From the NCBI RefSeq assembly GCF_007859755.1, contig NZ_SJPF01000003.1, positions 496,001 to 560,000 on the forward strand: a stretch of 64,000 bases of DNA, written 5' to 3'. This document shows, in pieces, positions 18,301 to 25,920 of the stretch. Positions within the stretch are counted from its first letter, which is position 1, and each line of letters begins with the position of its first letter. Made by a program: the position numbers and the translations under genes. The notes beneath the pieces are model-generated. The model was not told where the DNA came from, did no database searches, and saw only the letters and a list, made by a program, of their open reading frames with translations. Source of the stretch: Blastopirellula retiformator. Its GTDB lineage: Bacteria; Planctomycetota; Planctomycetia; Pirellulales; Pirellulaceae.

Positions 18301-18888
18301 CGTCTGCACGAAGGCCAGTTTGTCGTCCGCGAAATAACCCAGCGTACGAGAGATGAAGTTCGGTCGAGCGATATGATCGGCGTCGAAAATGACCACGAAC
18401 TCCCCGTTAGTTTGATCCAACGCGTGGTTCAGGTTACCAGCTTTCGCATGAATATTTGTATCGCGCGAGATGTAATTGACCCCCATTTCACGACACAATT
18501 TATCGACCGCAGGGCGATGTCCGTCGTCCAGCACGTACGTCGTATGCGGATAGTCGAGCTGATTGAGCGCATTGATCGAGCCTTGTAAGAGCTGTACATC
18601 TTCGTTGTACGTGGGAAGAAAGACGTCGACCGATCGGTTCTCGAGCGGCGGTATCGGCTCGGGGTCGATTTGCCGCCAAACCTGCATGAAGTACAGGTAC
18701 ATTAAGAACACACCCCAGAATTCGGCTCCCAGCAGCATGACCGAGGCGATGATCGCGTAGGTGCTCTCGAAATTGATCGTATATAATACGCGGTAAGCGA
18801 GGTAGGTGGTCGCCGAAATGACCGCCAGCACGATCATCAGTTGGCGGAGTCCTGGTGAAAAATGCGATGCTGTTTGTCGGTCGGTCAT
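15391..18888 (-). CDS. Cellulose synthase catalytic subunit BcsA fused to a TPR domain
   Basis: Inner-membrane processive GT2 that polymerises UDP-glucose. Counting from an upstream ATG at 18912, the synthase motifs are DDG (129-131), DAD (177-179), TED (272-274) and QRLRW (310-314), flanked by membrane helices. A PilZ domain follows with RKAFR (502-506) and NESGLG (540-545), the c-di-GMP binding signature, so activity is probably c-di-GMP dependent. The unusual part is a further membrane helix near 760-785 and a TPR region from about 820 to the end, which ordinary BcsA lacks. I place the start at 18888 (MTDRQTASH); 18912 is the alternative. No bcsB is present nearby. Confidence 0.9.
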   Translation of the reverse strand: MTDRQTASHFSPGLRQLMIVLAVISATTYLAYRVLYTINFESTYAIIASVMLLGAEFWGVFLMYLYFMQVWRQIDPEPIPPLENRSVDVFLPTYNEDVQLLQGSINALNQLDYPHTTYVLDDGHRPAVDKLCREMGVNYISRDTNIHAKAGNLNHALDQTNGEFVVIFDADHIARPNFISRTLGYFADDKLAFVQTPHAFYNFDSFQSHVDFKRGIYWEEGQLFYNVIQPGKNAWNANVFCGSAAIFRRKALEDVGLIATETITEDMHTGLRLHAKGWKSLFVNERMIAAQAAPDITTFAAQRLRWGEGNLSIFAYDNPLTLKGLTLGQRLNYLGSMLGWTTGPAKALLYAAPILMLLTGVSPVGQFTLTLLAVTLTYLLMTWTAVKVVSNGYGRLWDMEVQAMTNFWIQCCCLYRAIIHRGRGKFVVTNKRGRQSTKFTMLIAPHVSVITLGIAAIAWAAAKIYFGASNDYVALAVGGLIITVQSLMAFEVVRKAFRPADGRFSWRHPTNEVHIQYEGDGLKGQAISVDVNESGLGAIVYQPIPVGAIVTLNISSGTRQLTCQAEARSCWQLTEGQPGFQAFRAGFHFLNLSHSQVCDLWSISAEAAVDDQYKRLGPNAARHRRKNVMRLPIELATSEGAPTSINVVSSVLENESILFDSTSRLELTPQVFFRINSPVGAIEGMGKLEKTERSEEYRLRFMKFDNQSRSLLKSLQASERQSKTASALNPISKTAPRPLVRPLIHGGWMALAASVMCVLCAWHVWKDNYFLSTLGQDHQPISIQQRDKANAILANIMDAPLEKQSPALLFEARRALELLGEKERLDKLDQVLVKDFPNDVGLKLARASELSNQKEFAAAYDAFKEIGAATSAGEIKPSKTQQFQIDVGLARSAISIKKPEVAVAAYGKALRIKPDAEVSLELANVLFDQKQFAAVRELLAEIPPSFNAQQIQARLELAEGNPEGAVKLLSKLTEQHPDADELRSLFANALEDNGEYEQAIAQLQKLIDQGYQLTDTKLRLVNLLMTDKKFQQAVPLLDDLSQQIVQDSSLWPSYVNAVRHLKRPSPQMRSNLDAIYDKLTTQKGREPLKEDLAEYFASDDQLDRATKLMSQCMRDQPDNLHLRKRYAEMLHDAGQYVAADEQYQLLLKLVDSPNIQPVSIQRDPS

Positions 18889-19292
18889 AGTGGAGCTTTC
18901 TCGCAATGGCATCCGCGAGCTAGAGTGCGATCGATGACGGTTTCGTATCTAAAATACGTCACGATTACTTCTTGCGCAGTTCCAGAATCAAAAACCTATC
19001 AGTCCGTTGATTTTCTCGACGGACTGCGTGATCGCATGGATGCGAGCCGCGAAGAGCTACGCTCTGAGCCTGGCGAGTTTGAAAAATGCCACGATGGCAT
19101 TTTTCAACAGGCAGCTAATCGCGTGCAATCAATGTGCCGCCTATCGGGGTTATGCAAGTGATACGGATCGTAGCAATATGTTAACCATTTAGGCAGTGTC
19201 GGACGACTTTCGTGGCATCTGGCTGACTGAAAGCTAGTTTTCTCTTAACGACGAAACTAAGACGGACGTCTTGCTTGAGAAGCGTAAGAAAA
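18889..19292. other. Divergent intergenic region with repeat copy 5
   Basis: A 404-base divergent region between the synthase and the GH5 gene. It holds the shortened mobile element 19000-19114 and presumably two promoters. Nothing else was recognised. Confidence 0.5.
19000..19114 (+). repeat. MITE-like element, copy 5 (internal deletion)
   Basis: 115 bp long. Both ends are intact, but about 34 bases covering the third hairpin are missing. The deletion ends coincide with the short direct repeat GCGA that flanks this hairpin in full copies. Flanks are CTAT (18996-18999) and CTAA (19115-19118). Confidence 0.85.
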
Positions 19293-20393
19293 ATGAAGCT
19301 TGATCGAAGAATGTTCACCGTTGGGACGGCGACGACACTGGGCCTATGGAGCCTTGGGGATCTCGCGCGCGGGAGCAGCGAGGATATTGGTCCGCAGTTG
19401 GGTGTGGGCGTCAGTCTGGCGGGACCAGAGTTCGGCACACACGATCCGCAGTTCTCGCAAGCGAATCCCGGTACGCTTGGACGCGATTACACGTTCAATT
19501 CCCGCCAAACGGTTCAATACTTTTTCGACCACGGCGTGAAGAGTTTTCGCATCCCAATCAGCTGGGAAAGGCTCCAACCGAAACTAGGAGGAGAACTCGA
19601 CGTCGTTTACTTTGGCGGCCTCCAGAAGCTGCTCTCGTGGATTACCGACGTCGGTGGGAACGCGATCCTCGACTTGCATAACTATGGGCGATACCGACGG
19701 TCGATCGATGGTCGTCCCATCGAAGCAGTCTTGGGGGAATCGAAGAAGGGGAAAGTGCTGCTCTCAGTAGAGGATCTCGCCAGCGTGTGGCGACGAATTG
19801 CTCAGCAGTTAAAAGGACACTACTCGATTGCCGCCTATGGAATCATGAACGAACCGCACAACCTCCAAGGGCTGGATTGGGCTACCGCTTCGAATCAGGT
19901 TGTCGCCGCAATCCGTGAGGTAGACCAGCAGCGTTGGATCTCGGTCTCTGGCATCGACTGGGCAACTTCTGAGCGGTTTGCGGAGGTCAACGGCGAAATT
20001 GCCTGGATCAACGATCCCGCTCAGCGAACTATGTACGAAGCCCATGCCTACTTCGATTCCGATGCCAGTGGCAAGTATGCTGAATCTTTCGCGGAAGAAG
20101 CGAAACGTGATCCGCACATCGCCCAGCGTCCGTCAAAGACGCTCGAGCCTTTCTTGAATTGGTGCCAGCGCAACCACGTTTACGGCTTCGTTGGTGAAAT
20201 TGGCGTGCCGAACGAGCCCCAATGGCTGGAACTGTTGGCCGAGGCCTGTCGTTTGATCCATGAAGCGAATGCCTCTGTCAGCTATTGGGCCGCAGGTGAA
20301 TGGTGGGGCGACTATCCCTTGTCGGTACAGCCAAAAAACTTCGACGCCCCCCTCCCGGCTCAGATGAAAACGGTCGTCTCCAACATGGGATAA
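19293..20393 (+). CDS. Tat-exported GH5 endoglucanase
   Basis: A 366-residue glycoside hydrolase family 5 enzyme that cleaves beta-1,4-glucans. The acid/base Glu is E187 in IMNEPHN and the nucleophile is E302 in GFVGEIGVPN. SFRIPISWERLQP near residue 84 is the usual family block. The N terminus KLDRRMFTVGTATTLGLWSLGDLA is a twin-arginine signal. The ATG at 19293 starts it; no strong ribosome site is visible. Position beside BcsA and BcsC-like genes suggests the role of the Bcs-associated cellulase (normally GH8 BcsZ), trimming nascent cellulose in the periplasm. Confidence 0.9.
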   Translation: MKLDRRMFTVGTATTLGLWSLGDLARGSSEDIGPQLGVGVSLAGPEFGTHDPQFSQANPGTLGRDYTFNSRQTVQYFFDHGVKSFRIPISWERLQPKLGGELDVVYFGGLQKLLSWITDVGGNAILDLHNYGRYRRSIDGRPIEAVLGESKKGKVLLSVEDLASVWRRIAQQLKGHYSIAAYGIMNEPHNLQGLDWATASNQVVAAIREVDQQRWISVSGIDWATSERFAEVNGEIAWINDPAQRTMYEAHAYFDSDASGKYAESFAEEAKRDPHIAQRPSKTLEPFLNWCQRNHVYGFVGEIGVPNEPQWLELLAEACRLIHEANASVSYWAAGEWWGDYPLSVQPKNFDAPLPAQMKTVVSNMG

Positions 20394-20746
20394 CGGTGTT
20401 TTAAAATTGAGAGAAACGACTCGCATCGTTAAGTGATTGGCATAGCAGTCTGTTGATTTTCTCGACGGACTGCGTGATCGCAGGGATGCGATCCCAAAAT
20501 AGCGACGTAAGTCGTTATTTTGGGAGCCGTGAAGAGCTACGCTCTGAGCTTGGCGAGGTTGAAAATGCCACGATGGTATTTTTCAACAGACTGATAGACG
20601 AAGATGAATGGCAACTCTTCACGAGAAGCCATCCCCATTACCCTATGGCCTGGATTCCAAGCAACTCTTCTGGTCCAATGCTTTGGTCTGAAATTCTGGT
20701 CCCAAAAAGCCCAGAAGCTTACTCCCTAAGTCCAGTTAGAGTATTG
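20394..20746. other. Intergenic stretch with repeat copy 6
   Basis: Holds mobile element copy 6 (20446-20593) and about 150 bases before the tRNA gene with no recognised feature. Confidence 0.5.
20446..20593 (+). repeat. MITE-like element, copy 6
   Basis: 148 bp. Flanked by ATAG at 20442-20445 and ATAG at 20594-20597. This is an exact target duplication that differs from CTAG, supporting a 4-bp duplication with a TA core. Ends have drifted (CAGTCTGTTGA and CAACAGACTG). Confidence 0.9.
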
Positions 20747-20819
20747 GCCCTCGTAGCTCAGGGGATAGAGCGACGGTTTCCTAAACCGCAGGTCGGAGGT
20801 TCGATTCCTCCCGGGGGCA
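20747..20819 (+). tRNA. tRNA-Arg (CCT)
   Basis: 73 nt. Acceptor GCCCTCG pairs with CGGGGGC. The D arm is GCTC/GAGC, the anticodon loop TTCCTAA gives CCT, and the T arm is GGAGG/CCTCC with TTCGATT. CCA is not encoded. There is one mismatch at the top of the anticodon stem. The gene lies between mobile repeat copies 6 and 7. Confidence 0.93.
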
Positions 20820-20866
20820 CTTTTCTTTTCTGCAATTTCTGAAATGGCGGAGATTGGTAGCCTTAG

Positions 20867-21015
20867 CAGTCCGTTGATTTTCTCGACGGACTGCGTGATC
20901 GCATGGATGCGATCCCAAAATAGCGACGTAAGTCGTTATTTTGCGAGCCGCGAAGAGCTATGATCTGAGCCTGGCGAGGTTGGAAAATGCCACGATGGTA
21001 TTTTTCAACAGGCAG
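20867..21015 (+). repeat. 149-bp MITE-like element, copy 7
   Basis: Flanked by TTAG (20863-20866) and CTAG (21016-21019), a near-duplicate of the YTAR type. Confidence 0.88.
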
Positions 21016-21283
21016 CTAGGCAAGCAGCCGAGCGGGTTGGGGTTCAGGTCGTACCTATCCGGCTGATCGCGTTTGATGAAAAAGACGCGATCGCCAACCT
21101 GCGGGGCGCCTGGCTTCAGGTCGGCGCGGTAGAAGGTTGGTTTGTAGCCAACCACTGAAACGGAAGCTGATGGTAGTCTTCGGCGGCGGATAGATGGGCC
21201 GCCAGCAGCGACAATATTAGTAGGGTAAGGAGACGTGGCGCGAGCAGGGCTCCTGACTCAATGCGGACGAGGCGACCGTACAT
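21016..21283 (-). pseudogene. Remnant of a secreted protein gene
   Basis: The minus strand from 21283 encodes a convincing signal peptide (APRLLTLLILSLLAAHLSAA) followed by DYHQLPFQWLA, and then stops at 21116. Another frame from about 21150 continues with protein-like sequence (YKPTFYRADLKPGAPQVGDR, later RYDLNPNPLGCLP) straight into repeat copy 7. The CTAG at 21016 is in the third frame. This looks like a small secreted-protein gene broken by frameshifts, but chance open frames cannot be excluded. Homologue unknown. Confidence 0.35.
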
Positions 21284-21375
21284 TTTAGGAGCAACCCGCA
21301 TTGCGAGCGAGCATTTGGGCCGAGCGGTCTTTGCCCCGATGCGCGATCGGCCCAAACGCAAGCTGCGCCTGCTGA

Positions 21376-23181
21376 CTACTTCGCCGACAGCGAATGGGAA
21401 TCAAACATCCAGGTCTGTCCTTCCTCATTCACCACCAGCGCTCGATAGAAATAGGTTTTGCCGGGCTCTAGTCCGGTCAGGCGAACCAGGTTGTCGCCAT
21501 CGCCGGCCGATTGCGCCTCGGTGGCGTGCGACCAGGTGCGATCATCGCTTTGCCCAGCCTGACTCACTTCCGAGCGGCGTTCGGTGGCGTGTAGTCGGCG
21601 GGGAGCGAAGGTCAGGCAGTCGGTTTCGCCGTAATAGACAATCAGTTTGGCGTTGGTTCCGGCGTCCTCCAGGCGAAGGTTGACGGTCGCGTCGGCGGCG
21701 CCGGCTTCGACCGTTTCCGGCTCGGCGAACGTGGCCGGCAGTTGATACAGCTGCTTGGTCGCGGCGGGGGACAGGTAGGGAGGAATTTCGGTCGGGTTGG
21801 TCAGCTGAATGGTCTTGACTGGCTCGTAGTAACGCATGCCTCCGGTCGTCATGGCGAACTCGCCAGCAGCGGTCAGCGACCAGCTTTTGTTCATCGGGGC
21901 GCCTTTCCCTTTGGAGCAATGAAACTGATCCAGCGGGCGCCACTTGCCCTCTTCTTCGAGAGCCCAGCCGCGGCGGACCACTTCGCGCGGCAGGTCGCCG
22001 GTTCGCTGGATGTGCGGCGGCCCGGGGACTTCGCAAAACGAGCCGGGCTTCAGGTTGGAGAGCGTTTTTCCGTTGCTCCACTTGCGACCGACGGCGTACA
22101 GCTTCCAACGCTTGGTCGGATGATCCCAGAAGTAGCCGTAGTAGGTGTGATAGTCGCCGTCGTTCTCGACGCGGAGCGACTGGATGACGGTCTTCGGTTG
22201 GTCAGGCATCGCGGTCCAGCCGCGCAGTTTGACGCCGGAGCCCTCGTGGCCGAACCCGCTGAACTGGGCATCGGGAGAGCCAGCCGCCAACAGGTGCGGC
22301 ATTTCCTGCAGCGGAGGAACGCTCCCTTTGCGGCTGGCGGCCCACATCGAAAAATTGAAGCCTCCTTCGCTGCGCCCGTCGGCGCGAAACGACGTGCCGT
22401 AGTAGCCGAACGGCGTCGTGATGGGCGAGTAGCTGCCGGTGTCGGTGGTGCTGCGGGTGGTCATCACCCAGACGCGGCTTTCGGGGCAGACGCTTGACGA
22501 GTAATGTCCATGCACGGCGGCCGGTCGCCAACGGGCCCGCAGCAGTTGGGCCGACTCGATTGCCGAACCGGCGAGAACGATCCCCTGCAACTTCCCAACG
22601 CCTAGTTGGGCCGAAGCGATCGATGTGGCGGTCAGCTCCAACGTCTGCTCGCCCGGTTGCTGAAGGTCGAACTTCAAGTTCCAGGGCTGCGGGGAAGTCG
22701 CGTCGGCGCCCGAGGTACGCACCGTTTGTACGTCGCCGCCCAGGGAGACGCGAATCTCGGAGCCTGCCTGCTTTTCGGAGACCTGTAGCCAGACCTGCAA
22801 TTGGACGGCGCCTGGCTTGTCGGTCCAAAAGTGCCAGCGGAGGCCGCCGTCGGTCTTCTTCCAGTTGTCCAGGCATTCAAAGTTGGGGGCGATCAGGTTT
22901 TGATCGTCGGCTCGCGGCAAGGTCGATTGTCCCTCGGCACGACAGACGCCGGCGTCGAAGAAGCCGTTGCTGGCGGTGAGGACCAATTTGCCGTCGACGG
23001 CTGGCTGGCCATATAAAAAATAGTCGCGGCCATCGGCTTCGGTTCCGCCGCGGAAGAGTTGCGGATCTTGCTCCAATTGTCCGACAACTTCAGCGGCGCA
23101 ATGCGGGGTGCCGATCAGGCCGATCATCAGCAGTGACAGGTAAGTGGTCAGGTAGGTGCGCGAAACGGAGTGGAGATGCAT
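21376..23181 (-). CDS. Secreted DUF3472-like protein with C-terminal Fn3-like domain
   Basis: A 601-residue exported protein. The signal peptide is TYLSLLMIGLIGTPHCAA. Residues 50-200 look like an N-terminal beta-sandwich (DUF5077-like). The central part (GGFNFSMWAA, then YHTYYGYFWDHPTKRWKLYA) fits DUF3472. The last 90 residues read as a fibronectin-III domain (VRLTGLEPGKTYFYRALVVN). Such proteins are common in planctomycetes and probably bind or process polysaccharide, but no catalytic residues are known to me. Start at 23181 gives the signal peptide. It is the third gene of an apparent operon with the lipoprotein and the DUF1559 gene. Confidence 0.68.
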   Translation of the reverse strand: MHLHSVSRTYLTTYLSLLMIGLIGTPHCAAEVVGQLEQDPQLFRGGTEADGRDYFLYGQPAVDGKLVLTASNGFFDAGVCRAEGQSTLPRADDQNLIAPNFECLDNWKKTDGGLRWHFWTDKPGAVQLQVWLQVSEKQAGSEIRVSLGGDVQTVRTSGADATSPQPWNLKFDLQQPGEQTLELTATSIASAQLGVGKLQGIVLAGSAIESAQLLRARWRPAAVHGHYSSSVCPESRVWVMTTRSTTDTGSYSPITTPFGYYGTSFRADGRSEGGFNFSMWAASRKGSVPPLQEMPHLLAAGSPDAQFSGFGHEGSGVKLRGWTAMPDQPKTVIQSLRVENDGDYHTYYGYFWDHPTKRWKLYAVGRKWSNGKTLSNLKPGSFCEVPGPPHIQRTGDLPREVVRRGWALEEEGKWRPLDQFHCSKGKGAPMNKSWSLTAAGEFAMTTGGMRYYEPVKTIQLTNPTEIPPYLSPAATKQLYQLPATFAEPETVEAGAADATVNLRLEDAGTNAKLIVYYGETDCLTFAPRRLHATERRSEVSQAGQSDDRTWSHATEAQSAGDGDNLVRLTGLEPGKTYFYRALVVNEEGQTWMFDSHSLSAK

Positions 23182-23233
23182 GTTTGTTTTGGCAATCGCA
23201 GAGGAAAGTTGCAGAGAGCGGTAAGGCGGGTGA

Positions 23234-23629
23234 TTAAAAGTCGGAGAGGTCAAAGTCGAATTGGTTCTCACCTTCGACAACCTGCACGGCGGTGCTGTAG
23301 CCGGCCTTGGTGGTTGGCTTGCTTTCTTTGCCGGTTGGCTCGGGGATCGAGATCATGACGGTGTGGGGGCCGACCATGGCGCCCACCCTGCCGTTGGAAT
23401 AGGTCAGTCGATACTCGCCGTTGGCGTTGGTGTTGCCGCCAGAGGGAGCGCCGCCCCCTTGGTCGGGCACATACATTACCACGATGCCAGGCATCGGCTC
23501 TCCGCGGTCGGTGACGCGGCCTTGTACGTCGGCCAGCCCGTCATTGCCGCCGCAGCCGGTCAGCAAGACCAGCAGAGCGGCGGAACAGGGGAACGCCGCC
23601 GCGGCGGCGTTGGATTGCTGTTGAATCAC
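23234..23629 (-). CDS. Lipoprotein with carboxypeptidase-regulatory-like domain
   Basis: A 131-residue lipoprotein starting at GTG. The lipobox is LLTGC, with the lipidated Cys at residue 27. The remainder is one transthyretin-like beta-sandwich (VQGRVTDRGEPMPGIVVMYVP, then NANGEYRLTYSNGRVGAMVG). Planctomycetes commonly place such a protein directly after a DUF1559 gene, as here (66 bases). Probably an envelope structural or binding protein. Confidence 0.8.
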   Translation of the reverse strand: MIQQQSNAAAAAFPCSAALLVLLTGCGGNDGLADVQGRVTDRGEPMPGIVVMYVPDQGGGAPSGGNTNANGEYRLTYSNGRVGAMVGPHTVMISIPEPTGKESKPTTKAGYSTAVQVVEGENQFDFDLSDF

Positions 23630-23695
23630 GATCCGTATTTCCAGTCTGAGAGGAGCGATTGTTCAGAAACGCGTCGGTCGAAGCGGCGGGAGCGC

Positions 23696-24778
23696 TTACC
23701 AGGCGGAGCCGACAACCGCGCCATCGTCGCGGGATGCGATCGCCATCAGGGTACGCAAGTCGGCCGTTTCGGTGACGAAGTGGACCGAACCGTCGACCAG
23801 CACAAACTGGGCGCCGCCGGGATGGTTCGACCGGATCGACGTGTTCTTCGCCAAACCGTGCCAGGCGGTGCAGTTGTAGTTGTTGTAGAGATGCCAGTTG
23901 ACCGGTTCGCGAATCGTCGTCGTGTTGTAGGCCTGGCAGTTGGCGCCAGCGTGGCCGTTGCCGACCGACCACATGCCGCCGGGGACGTTGCCGGCGCGGC
24001 AGTCTTTGATGACTGGATCGCCGCTGTTGTCGGTGGAACGCAGGAGAGACGACTGTTCGCCAACGCAAACCGTGTTGCTGGTTCCGTCGATGATATTGGC
24101 GAACCGCAGGGCCGATTGGCGAGCTGGTTTCTTGCTGCCGTCATTGGGAAGTTGGCTCACGACCGGCATGGCGCCGTTGAAGTGCATGTAGCCGACGCCG
24201 GCCCGCGAGATGCCCAGCCGCGAAGAGATGTTCTCAGGATCAAACGCGGCGCCTGCGATCGCGACGTAGTTGGCGACCTGCACGTTGATCGTCGCCGGAG
24301 CGCCCAGCGATTGGGTCGCCGAGTTGGCTTTCTGCGCGCGGGTCGGCTCCAAGTCGGACGATGGGCACTGCATCATGCTGAGGATGGTGTTGTGTTTCAG
24401 TTGCCAGTTGTGGTCTTCGCCACGGCCCGACCAGTCGGTATTGGCGAAGACGGCCTGGTTGGTGATCGTCGATTGCTCGAGGAAGGGCAGGATCATGACG
24501 ATCCACGAAGGTTGGTTCTGGTCGTTGCCTGCCCAGGTTCCTTGAGGCATGCCGCCCGGCGGCAAGTTTTGATAGGTGTCGTGATAGTTGTGGATCGCCA
24601 GCCCGATCTGCTTCAGGTTGTTGCCGCACTGCATGCGTCGCGCGGCTTCGCGGGCTTGTTGCACGGCCGGCAGTAGCAGGGCGATCAGGACGCCGATAAT
24701 GGCGATTACCACCAACAGTTCGACTAGCGTGAAGCCGGCGTGCGTGGTCTTAACGTTTCGCCGTGATGTCGTTGCCAT
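23696..24778 (-). CDS. DUF1559 prepilin-like protein
   Basis: A 360-residue member of the planctomycete DUF1559 family (SBP_bac_10/H-X9-DG). The N terminus is a type IV prepilin leader: [20 protein letters not shown], with cleavage after Gly and Glu at +5. The C terminus has [16 protein letters not shown], the H-X9-DG signature. These proteins are thought to be pseudopilins or surface proteins of a type II-like system; their exact function is unknown. First gene of a three-gene minus-strand operon. The ATG at 24778 has a GGAAGAA-like ribosome site. Confidence 0.93.
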   Translation of the reverse strand: MATTSRRNVKTTHAGFTLVELLVVIAIIGVLIALLLPAVQQAREAARRMQCGNNLKQIGLAIHNYHDTYQNLPPGGMPQGTWAGNDQNQPSWIVMILPFLEQSTITNQAVFANTDWSGRGEDHNWQLKHNTILSMMQCPSSDLEPTRAQKANSATQSLGAPATINVQVANYVAIAGAAFDPENISSRLGISRAGVGYMHFNGAMPVVSQLPNDGSKKPARQSALRFANIIDGTSNTVCVGEQSSLLRSTDNSGDPVIKDCRAGNVPGGMWSVGNGHAGANCQAYNTTTIREPVNWHLYNNYNCTAWHGLAKNTSIRSNHPGGAQFVLVDGSVHFVTETADLRTLMAIASRDDGAVVGSAW

Positions 24779-25377
24779 GGTTCTTCCTTCGGATAAATGA
24801 CGTAGAGAAGGGGATGGATGGGCGGACGCCGCAAATAATAGTCTTTAAGGCGACGCTGGCGTCGCGCGCTGGAAGGTATATCGTGCAGGCAAACGGGATG
24901 CCGTTTGACGCTGCCAGCGGATGATGCGGCGATGATCGATTCGATTTGCCCGGGTAGGGGCGCGCAACGCTTCCTATTGGATTCATTCCTCCCGAAAAAC
25001 TCGCCGAAGCGTGATCGGAAGGAACGATCGGAAGTGGCGGCTGACTAACTCGTGACCACGAGAAAGACGACTCGCCGTCGTCGTTTTGCTGGGCAAATTG
25101 CTGAAAAAATCAGCAGGCATGAACATGGGGGGCTGCCAAGTATCGGGTATGATTCTTGGCCTCCGAGATGGGAATAGCGAAGTCCCTCGCTTGGTGCGCA
25201 GGTTTTGAAAAAAAAGTGGGGGTACTTCGGGCGAACAAAATGTTGCTCCCCCCGACTTGCGGCAATCGCTTGCCTGGCAACGAGTTACAATGCAATTGGG
25301 CGACGCCGAAGAAAACTGACTGCTATTTTTGCGCACCGATCGACCATTCCAGCTATTTCCTAAGTCGGGGAAAACCG
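24779..25377. other. Divergent intergenic region between DUF1559 and ECF sigma operons
   Basis: About 600 bases with no supported gene. It must hold the promoters of two divergent operons. The open frame running upstream of the sigma gene to 25156 is not protein-like. I could not identify an ECF-type promoter with confidence. Confidence 0.45.
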
Positions 25378-25920
25378 TTGAACGATCCAATCCGCAAGCT
25401 ATCGCCCAGCCAGGTCGCCTTTATCGAAGAGTTGACCGCGATTCAAGGTTCGATGAAGCGTTTCTGCATCTCGATCCTGGCTGGCGATCAAGGGGCGGAA
25501 GACGTTATCCAAGAGGCCAATCGCGTCATCCTGGAGAAGGCGAACGAGTTTGAGCCGGGAACCAACCTGCAGGCTTGGGCGTTTGAGATCGTGCGGTGGC
25601 AAGCGATGGCCTACTGCAAACGTCGGCAGCGAGAGAACAAGTTGTTGTTCAATACCGAGCTGATCGATTCGCTGCTTGAGCGATCGTTGCAGTTGGACGC
25701 TCGCCAGGCCGAACAGATGGGGGCGCTTGCCTCGTGCATCGAAAAGCTGGACGACGCCGACCGGTCGGTATTGCGGGGGCGTTACTGGAGTGAGAAAACG
25801 CTGGCCGAGTTTTCGCAGGAAATCGGCCGAACTGTCGACGCCCTGAAGCGGGCCCTATTCAAAATCAGAAAACAACTTCGCGCCTGCGTTCGCCAAACGC
25901 TTGCCGAGCAAAAGAACTAA
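25378..25920 (+). CDS. ECF-type RNA polymerase sigma factor
   Basis: A 180-residue sigma-70 family factor of the kind abundant in planctomycetes. Region 2 spans about residues 8-80 (FIEELTAIQGSMKRFCISI, EDVIQEANRVILEKA, LQAWAFEIVRWQA). Region 4 spans about 125-175 (LDDADRSVLRGRYWSEKTLA, TVDALKRALFKIRKQL). I place the start at a TTG at 25378, because it begins just before region 2; the next ATG would cut region 2. The stop overlaps the ATG of the FecR gene by one base (TAATG), so the two are translationally coupled. Confidence 0.85.
   Translation: MNDPIRKLSPSQVAFIEELTAIQGSMKRFCISILAGDQGAEDVIQEANRVILEKANEFEPGTNLQAWAFEIVRWQAMAYCKRRQRENKLLFNTELIDSLLERSLQLDARQAEQMGALASCIEKLDDADRSVLRGRYWSEKTLAEFSQEIGRTVDALKRALFKIRKQLRACVRQTLAEQKN

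Noticed and set aside
25156-25377. Upstream extension of the ECF sigma factor
   Set aside because: The sequence is not protein-like, and family members start just before region 2.
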